This document shows, one piece after another, positions 8,869-18,117 of a stretch of DNA of 64,000 bases. This stretch comes from Flavobacterium cupreum. Its GTDB lineage: Bacteria > Bacteroidota > Bacteroidia > Flavobacteriales > Flavobacteriaceae. A program made the translations under genes and the position numbers. The notes under the pieces are model-generated. The model had not been told where the DNA came from. It saw only the letters and a list, made by a program, of their open reading frames with translations, and ran no database searches. Location of the stretch: assembly GCF_003996965.1 (NCBI RefSeq), contig NZ_QWDM01000006.1, forward strand, positions 62,001 through 126,000, given 5' to 3'. The number at the start of each line of letters is the position of its first letter. Within the stretch, counting starts at the first letter, position 1.

Positions 8869-11800
8869 ATGTACCTCAACTGCCATTCATTTCACAGCCT
8901 TCGCTATGGCACTATACCGGTTGAAGAATTGGTACAGCTGGGGATTCAATTCAAAGCAGAATCTATGGCACTTACTGATATCAATACGGTAACAGGCATT
9001 TACGATTTTATTAAATTATGTCAGGCTGCATCTATAAAGCCCCTTATCGGAATTGAATTTCGCTGCCAGCATATATTGCGATATATTGGTCTTGCCCTAA
9101 ACCGTGAAGGTTTAGGAGAAATGAACCGATTTTTGACAAAGCATAATTTTGAAGATTCAGCGCTTCCGGTTTTTGCGCCGACTTTTGAGAATGTTATAGT
9201 TATTTATCCTATCAGCAATGCCCCGGCTAACCTACGGGAAAACGAATACATCGGTATCAAGCCTAATGAGCTTCTTATATTATATAAAGAAAAATGGAAA
9301 AACAGGTTAGATAAAATGGTGATGCTGCATCCTATTACAATTAGGAATAAAAAAGAATATAACCTTCATAAAATATTACGTGCTGTCGATCTAAACGTGC
9401 TAGGGTCAAAATTAACTATGGAGAATTATTGCAGTGATTCAGAAACAATGTTGCCCCTTTCAGAATTATTGGAAAAATATATGCTCTATCCTACTATTAT
9501 TAAGAATACCCAAAGCATAATTGGAAGGTGCAATTTTGAATATGAATTCGGTATACCGCGCAATAAAAAATATTTCACCAACAGCCGCGATGAGGATATG
9601 CAACGGTTGAGAGAACTCGCCCAGAAAGGAATGATCAAAAAATATGGTCCTGATAATATTATTGCAAAACAGCGTGTTGACAAAGAGCTAAAAGTCATTG
9701 AAGAATTGGAGTTCAGCGGTTATTTTCTCATAACATGGGATATTATTAGATATAGTATCAGTATGGGCTTTTTGCACATAGGAAGGGGCAGCGGAGCTAA
9801 CAGCATTATCGCATATTGTCTGGGCATTACCGATATCTGCCCTATTGAACTGGATTTGTATTTTGAGCGCTTTCTGAATGTAAACCGAAAAAGCCCGCCA
9901 GATTTCGATATTGACTGGTCATGGAAAGAACGTGATATAATATTAGAATATATCTTCGACCGCTACGGAGTTGAGCATGTTGCTTTCTGCGGCACCAATG
10001 TTGAGTTTAAATATCGGTCAATATTCAGGGAAATTGGAAAAGTATTTGGACTTCCAAAAGAGGAACTTGATGCCTTGGCTAAAAACCCGTTAGAACTTCA
10101 CGATAATAATAAGGTGGTGAGGATGGTTCAGGAATACGGAATGATGCTTGAAAAATATCCCAATCAGAGAAGTATGCATTCATGTGGGATTTTGATTTCT
10201 GAAGAACCTATTACAAATTTTACAGTGCTGGAAATGCCACCAAAAGGATTTCCAATCGCACTGTTCGATATGCATGTGGCAGAAGATATTGGTTTTGAGA
10301 AATTCGATATTTTGAGCCAGCGCGGTATAGGACATATTGATGATAGTGTCAAACTGATACGTAAGAACCGTGGTATAAATGTCGATATTAGGGATACATC
10401 GCTTTCTAAAGATGAGGCTTTATGCAATCAATATTTAGGTCGTGGTAAAACTATCGGCTGTTTTTATATTGAAAGTCCCGCAATGCGCGGGCTTCTCCGA
10501 AGACTACAATGTAATAACTATAAGATCCTTGTGGCCGCATCGTCTATTATTCGTCCTGGCGTTGCCCAAAGTGGAATGATGAAGGAATATATTTTCAGAC
10601 ACAACAACCCGACACAATTTGAATACTTCCATGAAGTATTTAAGGAGCAACTCGGTGAGACGTATGGCATAATGGTATATCAGGAAGACGTAATAAAGAT
10701 TGCCCTGCATTATGGAGGACTTCCCGCTGCAGATGGGGATATATTGCGCAGGGCTATGAGCGGAAAAGGAAGGTCAAAATCCGCCCTTCAGAAAGTAAAA
10801 GATAACTTTTTTGAATGCTGTGAGCGTCAAGGTCATCCTTTTGAACTTAGCCAGGAAATTTATCGCCAGATCGAATCGTTTGCTGGATATTCTTTCTGCA
10901 AAGCGCACTCAGCATCGTATGCAGTAGAAAGCTATCAGAGCTTATACCTTAAAGTACATTATCCAATTGAATTTATGGTTGCGGTTATTAATAACCAAGG
11001 AGGTTTTTACAGAACTGAAGTGTATGTGCATGAAGCCCGGATGTCAGGTGCAGCTATACATAATCCATGTGTAAATAAAAGCGAATATGAAACTACACTT
11101 TATGGTGTCGATGTTTACCTTGGGCTTATGCATCTTGAAGGATTGGAAACAAAAATAGCGGGGCACATAGTTACCGAGCGTCAGTTAAATGGAGAATATA
11201 AATCACTGGAAGATTTTATAAATAGAGTACCGATTGGCATCGAAGGAATCCAAATATTAATATTTATTGGAGCATTCCGTTTTACGGGAAAAACAAAGAA
11301 CCAGTTATTAGTCATTGCAAGGCTGATACTGGTTAATTTCAAACCTGAAAATCGCAGTTTGATGCTCCTTCAGGAACCGGTAAAGGAATACAATCTCCCG
11401 GTTTTAGAACGTTCAAGGTTTGAAGATGCTTTCGATGAAATTGAATTATTAAGCTTTCCCGTTTCCTGCACGCCGTTCGATCTGCTGCAAACAAAATTCC
11501 GAGGCAATGTAATGGCAAAAGACTTATTGCAACATCACAAAAAAACGGTAAAAATGCTGGCTTATTTGATCTCTCGAAAGCACGTTCCTACAAAGATGGG
11601 AGCAATGTTTTTCGGAACATGGATAGATGTTGAAGGAGAATTGTTTGATACGGCTCATTTTACTGGCAGTCTTAAAGAATATCCCTTTCAAGGAGGAGGG
11701 TGTTACCTGCTGTTAGGAAATGTGCAGGTCGATTATCACTTTCCTACGATAACAGTAACGAAGATGGCTAAAATGCCCTTTATACCAGATCCGAGGTATT

Positions 11801-11928
11801 CTGAAAGTAATGAAAAACAATATGATGCACATAGAAATATCCGCGAAGATATAAGCATGACCCAGAGAGCACCATACCCGCAGGAGCATGAAATAGGTCT
11901 GCCGCGACATAAAATGGGAAATGCCTGA
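8869..11928 (+). CDS. DNA polymerase III alpha subunit, short error-prone (DnaE2/ImuC-like) type
   Basis: 1019 residues, much shorter than a typical Bacteroidota replicative DnaE. The N-terminus is a PHP domain (NCHSFHSLRYGT; ALTDINTVTGIYDF). The palm has GRGSGANSI near residue 305 and the catalytic SPPDFDIDW near 345, so polymerase aspartates are present. The fingers region carries SGKGRSKSALQKVK, and a C-terminal segment resembles the OB-fold zone. It starts 3 bases after dinB. With the self-cleaving repressor it matches the cassettes that give damage-induced translesion synthesis in many bacteria. The housekeeping dnaE is expected elsewhere. Confidence 0.9.
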   Translation: MYLNCHSFHSLRYGTIPVEELVQLGIQFKAESMALTDINTVTGIYDFIKLCQAASIKPLIGIEFRCQHILRYIGLALNREGLGEMNRFLTKHNFEDSALPVFAPTFENVIVIYPISNAPANLRENEYIGIKPNELLILYKEKWKNRLDKMVMLHPITIRNKKEYNLHKILRAVDLNVLGSKLTMENYCSDSETMLPLSELLEKYMLYPTIIKNTQSIIGRCNFEYEFGIPRNKKYFTNSRDEDMQRLRELAQKGMIKKYGPDNIIAKQRVDKELKVIEELEFSGYFLITWDIIRYSISMGFLHIGRGSGANSIIAYCLGITDICPIELDLYFERFLNVNRKSPPDFDIDWSWKERDIILEYIFDRYGVEHVAFCGTNVEFKYRSIFREIGKVFGLPKEELDALAKNPLELHDNNKVVRMVQEYGMMLEKYPNQRSMHSCGILISEEPITNFTVLEMPPKGFPIALFDMHVAEDIGFEKFDILSQRGIGHIDDSVKLIRKNRGINVDIRDTSLSKDEALCNQYLGRGKTIGCFYIESPAMRGLLRRLQCNNYKILVAASSIIRPGVAQSGMMKEYIFRHNNPTQFEYFHEVFKEQLGETYGIMVYQEDVIKIALHYGGLPAADGDILRRAMSGKGRSKSALQKVKDNFFECCERQGHPFELSQEIYRQIESFAGYSFCKAHSASYAVESYQSLYLKVHYPIEFMVAVINNQGGFYRTEVYVHEARMSGAAIHNPCVNKSEYETTLYGVDVYLGLMHLEGLETKIAGHIVTERQLNGEYKSLEDFINRVPIGIEGIQILIFIGAFRFTGKTKNQLLVIARLILVNFKPENRSLMLLQEPVKEYNLPVLERSRFEDAFDEIELLSFPVSCTPFDLLQTKFRGNVMAKDLLQHHKKTVKMLAYLISRKHVPTKMGAMFFGTWIDVEGELFDTAHFTGSLKEYPFQGGGCYLLLGNVQVDYHFPTITVTKMAKMPFIPDPRYSESNEKQYDAHRNIREDISMTQRAPYPQEHEIGLPRHKMGNA

Positions 11929-12037
11929 AGATGATCAGTAAAAACCACGTAAAAATACTTGTTTTTACTTTTTGAGGTTTTTCCGTAAGGATATAGAAAA
12001 AATATTTTGTATGTTCGCTTCGGAAAAGTCTTACCTA

Positions 12038-12259
12038 CTAGAAGCCAATTAGCTGCTTCATATCCACGCCAAGTGCGTCAGCAAGATGTGTGATATAGAT
12101 TAGGGACGGACTAATCCTGCCGTTTTCAATACGGCTGATATAGGAGATATCCAAATCGCTGTCAATAGCAAGCTGGGCTTGAGTAAAGCCTTTGTCTTCG
12201 CGAATTTTCTTAAGGTTGGCTCCAAAATTTTGTAAATATTCTTTGTCTTTATCCCTCAC
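12038..12259 (-). CDS. Small XRE-family transcriptional regulator
   Basis: 73 residues, essentially one helix-turn-helix domain: NLKKIREDKGFTQAQLAIDSDLDISYISRIENGR is the canonical XRE pattern (recognition helix around 35-46). There is no sensor domain. It diverges from the transglutaminase-like genes with a 62-bp gap that contains a perfect 12-bp palindrome, so it may control itself and that operon. Proteins of this size are common on mobile elements. Confidence 0.88.
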   Translation of the reverse strand: MRDKDKEYLQNFGANLKKIREDKGFTQAQLAIDSDLDISYISRIENGRISPSLIYITHLADALGVDMKQLIGF

Positions 12260-12295
12260 AGGACAAAATTCAGAGTTCTAATAATAAATACTGTA

Positions 12296-12307
12296 GGACG
12301 TACGTCC
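12296..12307. promoter_or_regulatory. Perfect palindrome GGACGTACGTCC, candidate XRE operator
   Basis: A 12-bp perfect palindrome sits in the divergent gap between the XRE regulator start (12259) and the GTG start at 12322. Its GC content contrasts with AT-rich flanks. Length and position suit a dimeric XRE repressor site. Confidence 0.5.
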
Positions 12308-12321
12308 AAGTTAGAAATAAA

Positions 12322-13673
12322 GTGAGAAATAATAATTTTTTAATAATCCGTAAGCTTATAACCTTTAGCGTTGTACTGTTTACTGTATATGTAAATGGTC
12401 AAACGATAATGACACCTGGTTTACCAGAAATCAAACCTCCAGTACCATCCCTATATCCTTCGGGTAGTTTTCTTGCACCTTCTGCGACTCAACTACCATC
12501 TACTGGTAATAATTATCAGCAACGACAGAACGAGCAGATCATGAATGAGGTAAAACAGCAGGAGAAACTTCGCGAGAATGCCATGAAAGAGGCAAGAGCC
12601 GATATCGCAGAAATGCGATCAGTCTTCCTGCGTTTTCTGGAAAGAAAGAAGCAAGCTTTTACAGGGAGGCTTTCGATAAAATTATTACAGATAGTACTTA
12701 CTCCGTTAAAAACAATAATTTCCTTATCGAAAATGCTTTTTTTGAAAACAAGCTTGACAAAGATGAATTTGACAAGATCATAAGGAACAGTGGGGAGTTC
12801 CTGAAGGCGAAAATAAATGAATTAGGATATGACCCTAACAGTAATGCCGCTAAAAATTTTATGCTGTTCCAGTTCTTTTCCGGAACATTGCAACTTAAAA
12901 ATTCAAAAGACAAGCACCTGCCATTCAAATATGACTTTGAGGATTATATGGGAGTGCAGGATTATTCCAAGATGTTTGTCACGAAATTATTAAGGACGGG
13001 TTCAGGGCAATGCCATTCCATGCCATTGTTGTACCTAATACTGGCTGAAGAAATTAGTGCGGAAGCCTATCTTGCGCTTTCTCCGAACCATTCCTATATT
13101 CGTTTTCCCGACGATAATGGAAAGTGGTACAATGTTGAGCTGACCAACGGGATGTTTTCGACTGAATCTTATATCTCTCAATCGGGTTATGTAAAATCAG
13201 AGGCATTGCAGAATAAAATCTACATGGAAAACCTTTCAAAAAAAGAACTCCTTTCACAACATTTAAGCGATTTGGCAGGAGGCTATATCTACAAGTTTGG
13301 GTATGATGAGTTTGCACAGCAGATTATAGATAAAGCCCTTCAATTGTACCCTAAAAGTATAAGTGCTAATTTGATTCAGGCTAATATTAATACTGTCCGC
13401 TTTGAAAATGTTATGAGCAGTCTGGGAATTAATCCACGTGACAATAAACAACTGCAAAATATCCGTAATTTCCCAAATGCTGTGGTATTGCTAAATCAAG
13501 TGAACACACAGTACGCCTTGATTGACAATTTAGGATATGAGCACATGCCGCCGGAAGCTTACCAACAGTGGCTGCAATTGATGAGAGGCGAAAAGCAAAA
13601 GGAAGAAAACAAAGCTATTGAAAAACAATTTAAAGGACTATTAGGCAAGCCGATAAAAACATTAAAAGATTGA
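12322..13673 (+). pseudogene. Secreted transglutaminase-like protein, frameshifted (copy 1)
   Basis: Two frames together make one gene. From a GTG at 12322, frame 1 encodes a signal peptide, a Pro-rich segment and a charged coil up to about 12635. From about 12640 the coding sense continues in frame 3 without a start (the KKEASFYREAFDK stretch) to the stop at 13671-13673. The shift equals one missing base. The downstream part has a transglutaminase-like core: GQCHSMP, then PNHSYIRF, then WYNVELTNG, matching the C, H and E positions of the paralogue at 13673. The catalytic half is intact. A real inactivating deletion, a sequencing error or a programmed shift are all possible; there is no strong slippery site at the junction. 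Confidence 0.75.
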
Positions 13674-14713
13674 TGAAAAAATATTTATGCATAATTGCAA
13701 GCCTTGCAATGGCAATATCAGCAACGGCACAGGACAAGGCAAAACTTTATGAAGATAGTTTTACTATCCTTACAAGCATGGTTGCTGATGGAACGAAGTA
13801 TAATTTTAAGGAGGCTGTATTTTCAGTCGAGAATGCCTATTTAGATGGAAAGCTTGACACAGTTTCAGCAAACAGGGAAATCAAGATGCTTAAGAATTTA
13901 TGCAACTCATTGATTAAAGACAGATTCTTGGCCTATGTTGAAAGTGACAAGAAGGATGTAAACAAGTGGGCTTCTGTGTATCAGGTTATGTGCGATAGCA
14001 TCCCGATTGTTATAGAAGACAAGCAGTATAAATATGTTCCTTTTGTCTACGACTTCAACGATGTATTTGGAAATCAGGACATCTCCAGTATGTTTGTATC
14101 GAAACTGCTTTATACCCGCAAAGGGAACTGCCATTCATTGCCCTATTTATATAAGATTTTATGTGAAGAATTGGGAACAACAGCACATCTGGCATTGGCA
14201 CCCAACCACATATATATTAAACACCAGAGCAAGGCGAACGGATGGTATAATACTGAACTGACAAGCGGTATATTTCCTAATGATTCATGGCTAATGGCCT
14301 CTGGATTTGTTCATTTGGATGCCATAAAAAACGGCGTGTATATGAAAGCCCTGAATAACAATGAGAGTATTGCGCTGGTCATCATTGATTTAGCAAATGC
14401 CTATCAAAAATCCTTTCCTGAAAACGACGGAACTTTTCTTCTAAAATGTGCAGATGTTGCAATAAAGACATATCCAAATTTTGCCACAGCCCTAATCCTA
14501 AAGGCAGAACTTCACAAGAAGCTAGTTGAAAATGAGGCAGACACTAAAAAAGCAAATGCAGATTTCAAGCTATTGGAAAAAGAATATGCCCATATACACC
14601 AAATAGGCTACCGTTTCATGCCAGAAGAAATGTATCTGAACTGGCTCGTTTCATTAAAAACCGAAAGGGATAAGTACGAAAACAAAAAATTGAATACCTT
14701 TAACAAGCAATAA
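13673..14713 (+). CDS. Secreted transglutaminase-like cysteine protein (copy 2)
   Basis: 346 residues from the ATG at 13673, which overlaps the previous stop in a TGATG junction; a TTG at 13670 is less likely. A signal peptide ends near Ala-Gln 19-20. The core has Cys153 (GNCHSLP), His179 (APNHIYIK) and Glu195 (WYNTELTSG), consistent with a papain/transglutaminase fold triad. About 100 helical residues, possibly TPR-like, follow. It is a paralogue of the preceding frameshifted gene: YDF, MFVSKLL, CHS, LALAPNH and ELTSG blocks align. Cross-linking, deamidation or proteolysis of an envelope substrate are possible activities. The exact family is not recognised. Confidence 0.78.
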   Translation: MKKYLCIIASLAMAISATAQDKAKLYEDSFTILTSMVADGTKYNFKEAVFSVENAYLDGKLDTVSANREIKMLKNLCNSLIKDRFLAYVESDKKDVNKWASVYQVMCDSIPIVIEDKQYKYVPFVYDFNDVFGNQDISSMFVSKLLYTRKGNCHSLPYLYKILCEELGTTAHLALAPNHIYIKHQSKANGWYNTELTSGIFPNDSWLMASGFVHLDAIKNGVYMKALNNNESIALVIIDLANAYQKSFPENDGTFLLKCADVAIKTYPNFATALILKAELHKKLVENEADTKKANADFKLLEKEYAHIHQIGYRFMPEEMYLNWLVSLKTERDKYENKKLNTFNKQ

Positions 14714-14722
14714 ACTAACACT

Positions 14723-15826
14723 ATGAGAAAACTCTATTTTTTAATTTTTCTCCTATCAGCAGCCGGAACCATGTCTGCCCAAGAGAAGCTATCCAAAGAA
14801 GAACAAGCCCGCAGGGAAAAGAATATTGAGGCTGCTAATCCTTTTAAGCAATTCGGTTATAAAGCAAAAGTGGCTACATTAAGCAAGGGCAAATATCTCG
14901 AAGTGCATGATCTTGACAGTATTGTAACAATTGGTTCAATTCGTTTCCATGTAGATAGAAAAGAAATTGTTGGCAATGCTACACCTGATACGATTAATGG
15001 AATGTATTCAAGGCCAATTGGCGATATGCCGAGCAGGTGGCTTTCTCCTGACCCACTAAGTGAGGAATTTTCAAGCTGGTCACCATACAATATGTGCTTT
15101 GATAATCCTATGAAATATGTTGATCCTGATGGGCGAGGCCCTTTAGATTGGATAAAGAATATCAGTACTGGAGGTTTTGAATGGAGAAACGAAGTGACAT
15201 CAAGCAGTAATACTCCAAAGGGATATAGTTACGTTGGTAAAGAAGATAGCTCTATTATAAGCAATTTATTTAGTACTTCTAATTCCAGAAGTTCCGACTG
15301 GGATATGGGATTAGTTGGTGTAGATGATTTTGACAACGCTTATTCAGCCAAGGGCGCGGCATTTTATAATATGACCGCTAAAACAGAATTAAGTGTTTCT
15401 ATTGCAGCGGATGTTAAAACTGAATATAATGAATCCGGCGGAATCAAATCAAAGGAATTTCAGGGTGTAACTATGTCAGCGGTAGTTTCTGGAAATGCCA
15501 ATGCGCCATATCCCGGAGCTGAAATATCTCTAAGCAGTGAATCTATGACGTTACAAGGCAATAAAATGGGTGCCGCCGCAGCTAGTCCAAGTGGGAATAT
15601 TGTACAGGGAGGTAACGTTCCATCTTTAACTTTTCAAAGCTCTTGGAATGCAAAATCAATACAAAGCAACTATGGTAATTCATTCAATCTTAATTTTAAT
15701 TTTAAGGGGCAATATTCAAATGGGAATTTCCCAATGTCTGCACCTGGTCCCGCTGGTCTTATCGGAGTACCCAACTCAACAAGTGTAGGTACATCAATTA
15801 ATTTTAATAATAAAAAACCAAAATAA
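14723..15826 (+). CDS. RHS-core mini-protein with variable C-terminal domain
   Basis: 367 residues with a signal peptide (ends near Ser-Ala-Gln 18-20). Residues 105-138 match the end of the RHS repeat-associated core: RWLSPDPLSEEF, SPYNMCFDNPMKYVDPDG. In polymorphic toxins the DPDG motif marks the switch to a variable effector tail. Here the tail is about 230 residues, beta-rich and rich in Ser, Asn and Gly, with no nuclease or deaminase motif I recognise. The usual thousand-residue RHS shell is absent, so this is a detached core-plus-tail cassette. Two lipoproteins and another secreted protein follow in the same direction. A toxin role is unproven. Confidence 0.72.
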   Translation: MRKLYFLIFLLSAAGTMSAQEKLSKEEQARREKNIEAANPFKQFGYKAKVATLSKGKYLEVHDLDSIVTIGSIRFHVDRKEIVGNATPDTINGMYSRPIGDMPSRWLSPDPLSEEFSSWSPYNMCFDNPMKYVDPDGRGPLDWIKNISTGGFEWRNEVTSSSNTPKGYSYVGKEDSSIISNLFSTSNSRSSDWDMGLVGVDDFDNAYSAKGAAFYNMTAKTELSVSIAADVKTEYNESGGIKSKEFQGVTMSAVVSGNANAPYPGAEISLSSESMTLQGNKMGAAAASPSGNIVQGGNVPSLTFQSSWNAKSIQSNYGNSFNLNFNFKGQYSNGNFPMSAPGPAGLIGVPNSTSVGTSINFNNKKPK

Positions 15827-15844
15827 TAAAGCAATAAAAATTAT

Positions 15845-16441
15845 ATGAAACAGAGATTATTAATACTTACAATTATAATGATGCTTTTCTCATGTGTAAA
15901 AACAAAGGAAAGCATTAATAATGAAGACCTAAATCTTTTTCTATCTCAAAGCATTTCAAAATATTATGCTACGAAAGATCAAAAGCATTTGCTATTAGCC
16001 TATAATAAATTGCAGTATAATAAGGATTTTGTAGAAAACGGGTTGGTGGGTAAGAATTCATTGCCCATAATTTCACTATTGCTAAGCTTAAAAAAATACG
16101 ATGAACTGGAAAAACTATTAGTTAATAATATAACTATTAATAAATACAATCGATTAAACACTTTAAATACTGTAAGGTTTTTAAAATTTAAAAGTAGTGA
16201 TAGACCCAAAGCTGAGTCTTATATCAAACAAAGTATCGAAATGATAAAAGATACTGTTAATAAAGTTCCAAAGGACTCTTTACTATATGCGGACTATTTT
16301 TCAATGAGAATGTTTTTGGTAGGAAAAGAAAATACCTTAAAAGAAATTGATAGTATGAAGGCTGTAAATAAAAACTATTCAGAAATGTTCTATGAAAGTA
16401 TTTTAAAAGATAATATTGAAAATTATCCAGGGGAGCAATAA
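15845..16441 (+). CDS. Predicted lipoprotein, unknown function
   Basis: 198 residues. The N-terminus is a lipoprotein signal with lipobox LFSC (Cys17). The rest is helical and Lys/Asn rich, with repeated hydrophobic-Leu-Tyr patterns (KYYATKDQKHLLLAYNKLQYN) that could be TPR-like hairpins. Its DNA is much more AT-rich than the flanking genes. It starts 18 bases after the RHS-core gene, so it is a candidate partner or immunity protein for that tail. No family recognised. Confidence 0.65.
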   Translation: MKQRLLILTIIMMLFSCVKTKESINNEDLNLFLSQSISKYYATKDQKHLLLAYNKLQYNKDFVENGLVGKNSLPIISLLLSLKKYDELEKLLVNNITINKYNRLNTLNTVRFLKFKSSDRPKAESYIKQSIEMIKDTVNKVPKDSLLYADYFSMRMFLVGKENTLKEIDSMKAVNKNYSEMFYESILKDNIENYPGEQ

Positions 16442-16463
16442 GGAATAAGAATAAAAACAAGCT

Positions 16464-17084
16464 ATGAAAAATGTACATCATATCATTATACTTCTGCTTA
16501 TAACACCGCTTTCAAGTTGTCAAAGTAAGAGTGAACCAAAGAAAAATCTGGAAAAAGAAACAATTGCAGACAAACCCGAGTGCGAAATTATTTATACCAA
16601 GTATATTGAAAAAGCATCTAAGATGGAAAATGATAGTGCAATATACTTCCTAAATAAAAGTATAAGCTGCGATCCAGCTAATAATAATTATAAATTTAGC
16701 AAAGCACAATTTTTCGTTGATAATCAAAAGTACCAAGAGGCACTTAATCAGCTAAACGAGATTAAAATTGATTCAATTGATCCGTCACTGAAGCTTTTTA
16801 GTAGTGTACTAAAATTAAAACTTAATAATGATGATGCAGATAAAGACTTACGTGAGGTCTATACTAAAATAGCAAAAATTAAGAAACCAACTTCCAGCAA
16901 TATTTTTTATAAGCTAGCATTGGAGAATTATTTTAAAGATAAAAATTATGCGTTGGAACAGCTTAAATTTTACAAAAAACAATATGCATCAGATTATGAC
17001 AAACAAAATTTAGATGCACTGGAAAATTATATTGTTACAGATGATAAAAGAAATGTTCTTTTTAAAATTTTCAATATTCGATAG
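16464..17084 (+). CDS. Predicted TPR-like lipoprotein, unknown function
   Basis: 206 residues. Lipobox LSSC gives Cys19 after a hydrophobic signal. The mature part has TPR-like helical pairs (SAIYFLNKSISCDPANNNYKFSKAQFFVDNQKYQEALNQL region, residues 55-95). The gene is AT-rich like its neighbours and follows the previous lipoprotein by 22 bases. It could bind the RHS-core tail or act in its export, but this is context only. Confidence 0.65.
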   Translation: MKNVHHIIILLLITPLSSCQSKSEPKKNLEKETIADKPECEIIYTKYIEKASKMENDSAIYFLNKSISCDPANNNYKFSKAQFFVDNQKYQEALNQLNEIKIDSIDPSLKLFSSVLKLKLNNDDADKDLREVYTKIAKIKKPTSSNIFYKLALENYFKDKNYALEQLKFYKKQYASDYDKQNLDALENYIVTDDKRNVLFKIFNIR

Positions 17085-17098
17085 CGTAATTAATAAGA

Positions 17099-17572
17099 AT
17101 GAAGAAGATAATCGTAATCTGTTTTTTGCTCCTGAGCTCAAAAAATCTTGTAGCACAGGAAATAAAAAATCTAAGCTTTATTTTAGTTGTAGATGATGAA
17201 ATCATAAGCACAAAATCAAAACTAACTTTTATAATCTCGACAGACACATCAACAGAAAATCTGCCAGCTCAATATTATCCAGGGACTTTGTCTTTGAGTA
17301 AACTTGATTACGAAAAATTAATTTCGCCAGCGACGAAGACTATTTATTTAAAGTACCATGACACAGTTTATGTAGATGGTAAGGCCACTTATTATGATTT
17401 CGAAATTGAATATCAAAAAGCATGGTTGCAGGATCTTTATAATATCCTTAGGATTTATGACCTGAATAGTAAAAAAAATAAGAAAAAATTCGACCCTTTA
17501 TCTTCAACTAAAAATTACACTTTTGAACTTACGAGCTCAAATACAACTTTTTTAAGGATTAGAAAAAAATAA
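17099..17572 (+). CDS. Small secreted protein, unknown function
   Basis: 157 residues with a signal peptide ending near Val-Ala-Gln 18-20. The mature protein has alternating beta strands (LSFILVVDDEIISTKSKLTFII at the start; YTFELTSSNTTFLRIRK at the end). It is the last gene of the AT-rich RHS-associated string (14 bases after the previous gene). No family recognised. Confidence 0.6.
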   Translation: MKKIIVICFLLLSSKNLVAQEIKNLSFILVVDDEIISTKSKLTFIISTDTSTENLPAQYYPGTLSLSKLDYEKLISPATKTIYLKYHDTVYVDGKATYYDFEIEYQKAWLQDLYNILRIYDLNSKKNKKKFDPLSSTKNYTFELTSSNTTFLRIRKK

Positions 17573-17625
17573 CGCGAAGGACATTGTGTTTGTTTCTTTC
17601 GTCAGTAGATAAATAATTCTACTGC

Positions 17626-17904
17626 TCACTTATCATTGTTATCCCCATCCATAAGTTTTTGAATATCCTCATAGCGATAGTACATAAGTCCACCAATTTT
17701 ATTATAAGGAAGGGTGCCATTTATTCGTAGGTTTTGCAAAGTCCCCGCTGAAATATTTAGAAGTTTACGAACTTCATAACTTTTGAGCCATACCCGCGTT
17801 TCCTGACCTGGTTTGCGAGGATATTGCTGGTATCTTCGAATTTCTTCTAAAAGTTCTTTTTTAAATTTATCAAGGTCATCCCTGGTAATAAGATCTACAT
17901 TCAT
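17626..17904 (-). CDS. Helix-turn-helix (excisionase/MerR-like) DNA-binding protein
   Basis: 92 residues from the ATG at 17904 (MNVDLITRDDLDKFKKELL), the start usual for this group in Bacteroidota; an upstream frame start at 17928 is less likely. A short coiled segment precedes a winged-helix block, residues 43-88: WLKSYEVRKLLNISAGTL, then a PYNKIGG wing and YYRYEDI. Such proteins accompany integrases on Bacteroidota mobile elements and often act in excision or transfer control. It lies directly downstream of the integrase in the same direction. Confidence 0.85.
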   Translation of the reverse strand: MNVDLITRDDLDKFKKELLEEIRRYQQYPRKPGQETRVWLKSYEVRKLLNISAGTLQNLRINGTLPYNKIGGLMYYRYEDIQKLMDGDNNDK

Positions 17905-18064
17905 AATTCTTACTTTTACATTGAACAATATCTAACTTAGAGTTTGGTAGTCTTTACAAACCATTACAAAGTAAACTTATCAGGGGGTATAAGATAATAA
18001 ACTGTCGCTGTTTGGCTGATTGTGGCTCTCTTTTACCAAAAAAATGCGTTGTTATCATATAAAC

Positions 18065-18092
18065 AAAAGGTGGTCTATATAGACCACCTTTT
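18065..18092 (-). terminator. 28-bp perfect palindrome, integrase terminator
   Basis: Each arm is 14 bp (AAAAGGTGGTCTAT and its complement), with no mismatch. It ends 25 bases past the integrase stop. On the minus strand the stem ends in TTTT followed by GTTTAT, typical of intrinsic termination; the symmetry would allow both directions. Confidence 0.75.
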
Positions 18093-18117
18093 AAATTACT
18101 ATCTTTTTTTGATTGTC

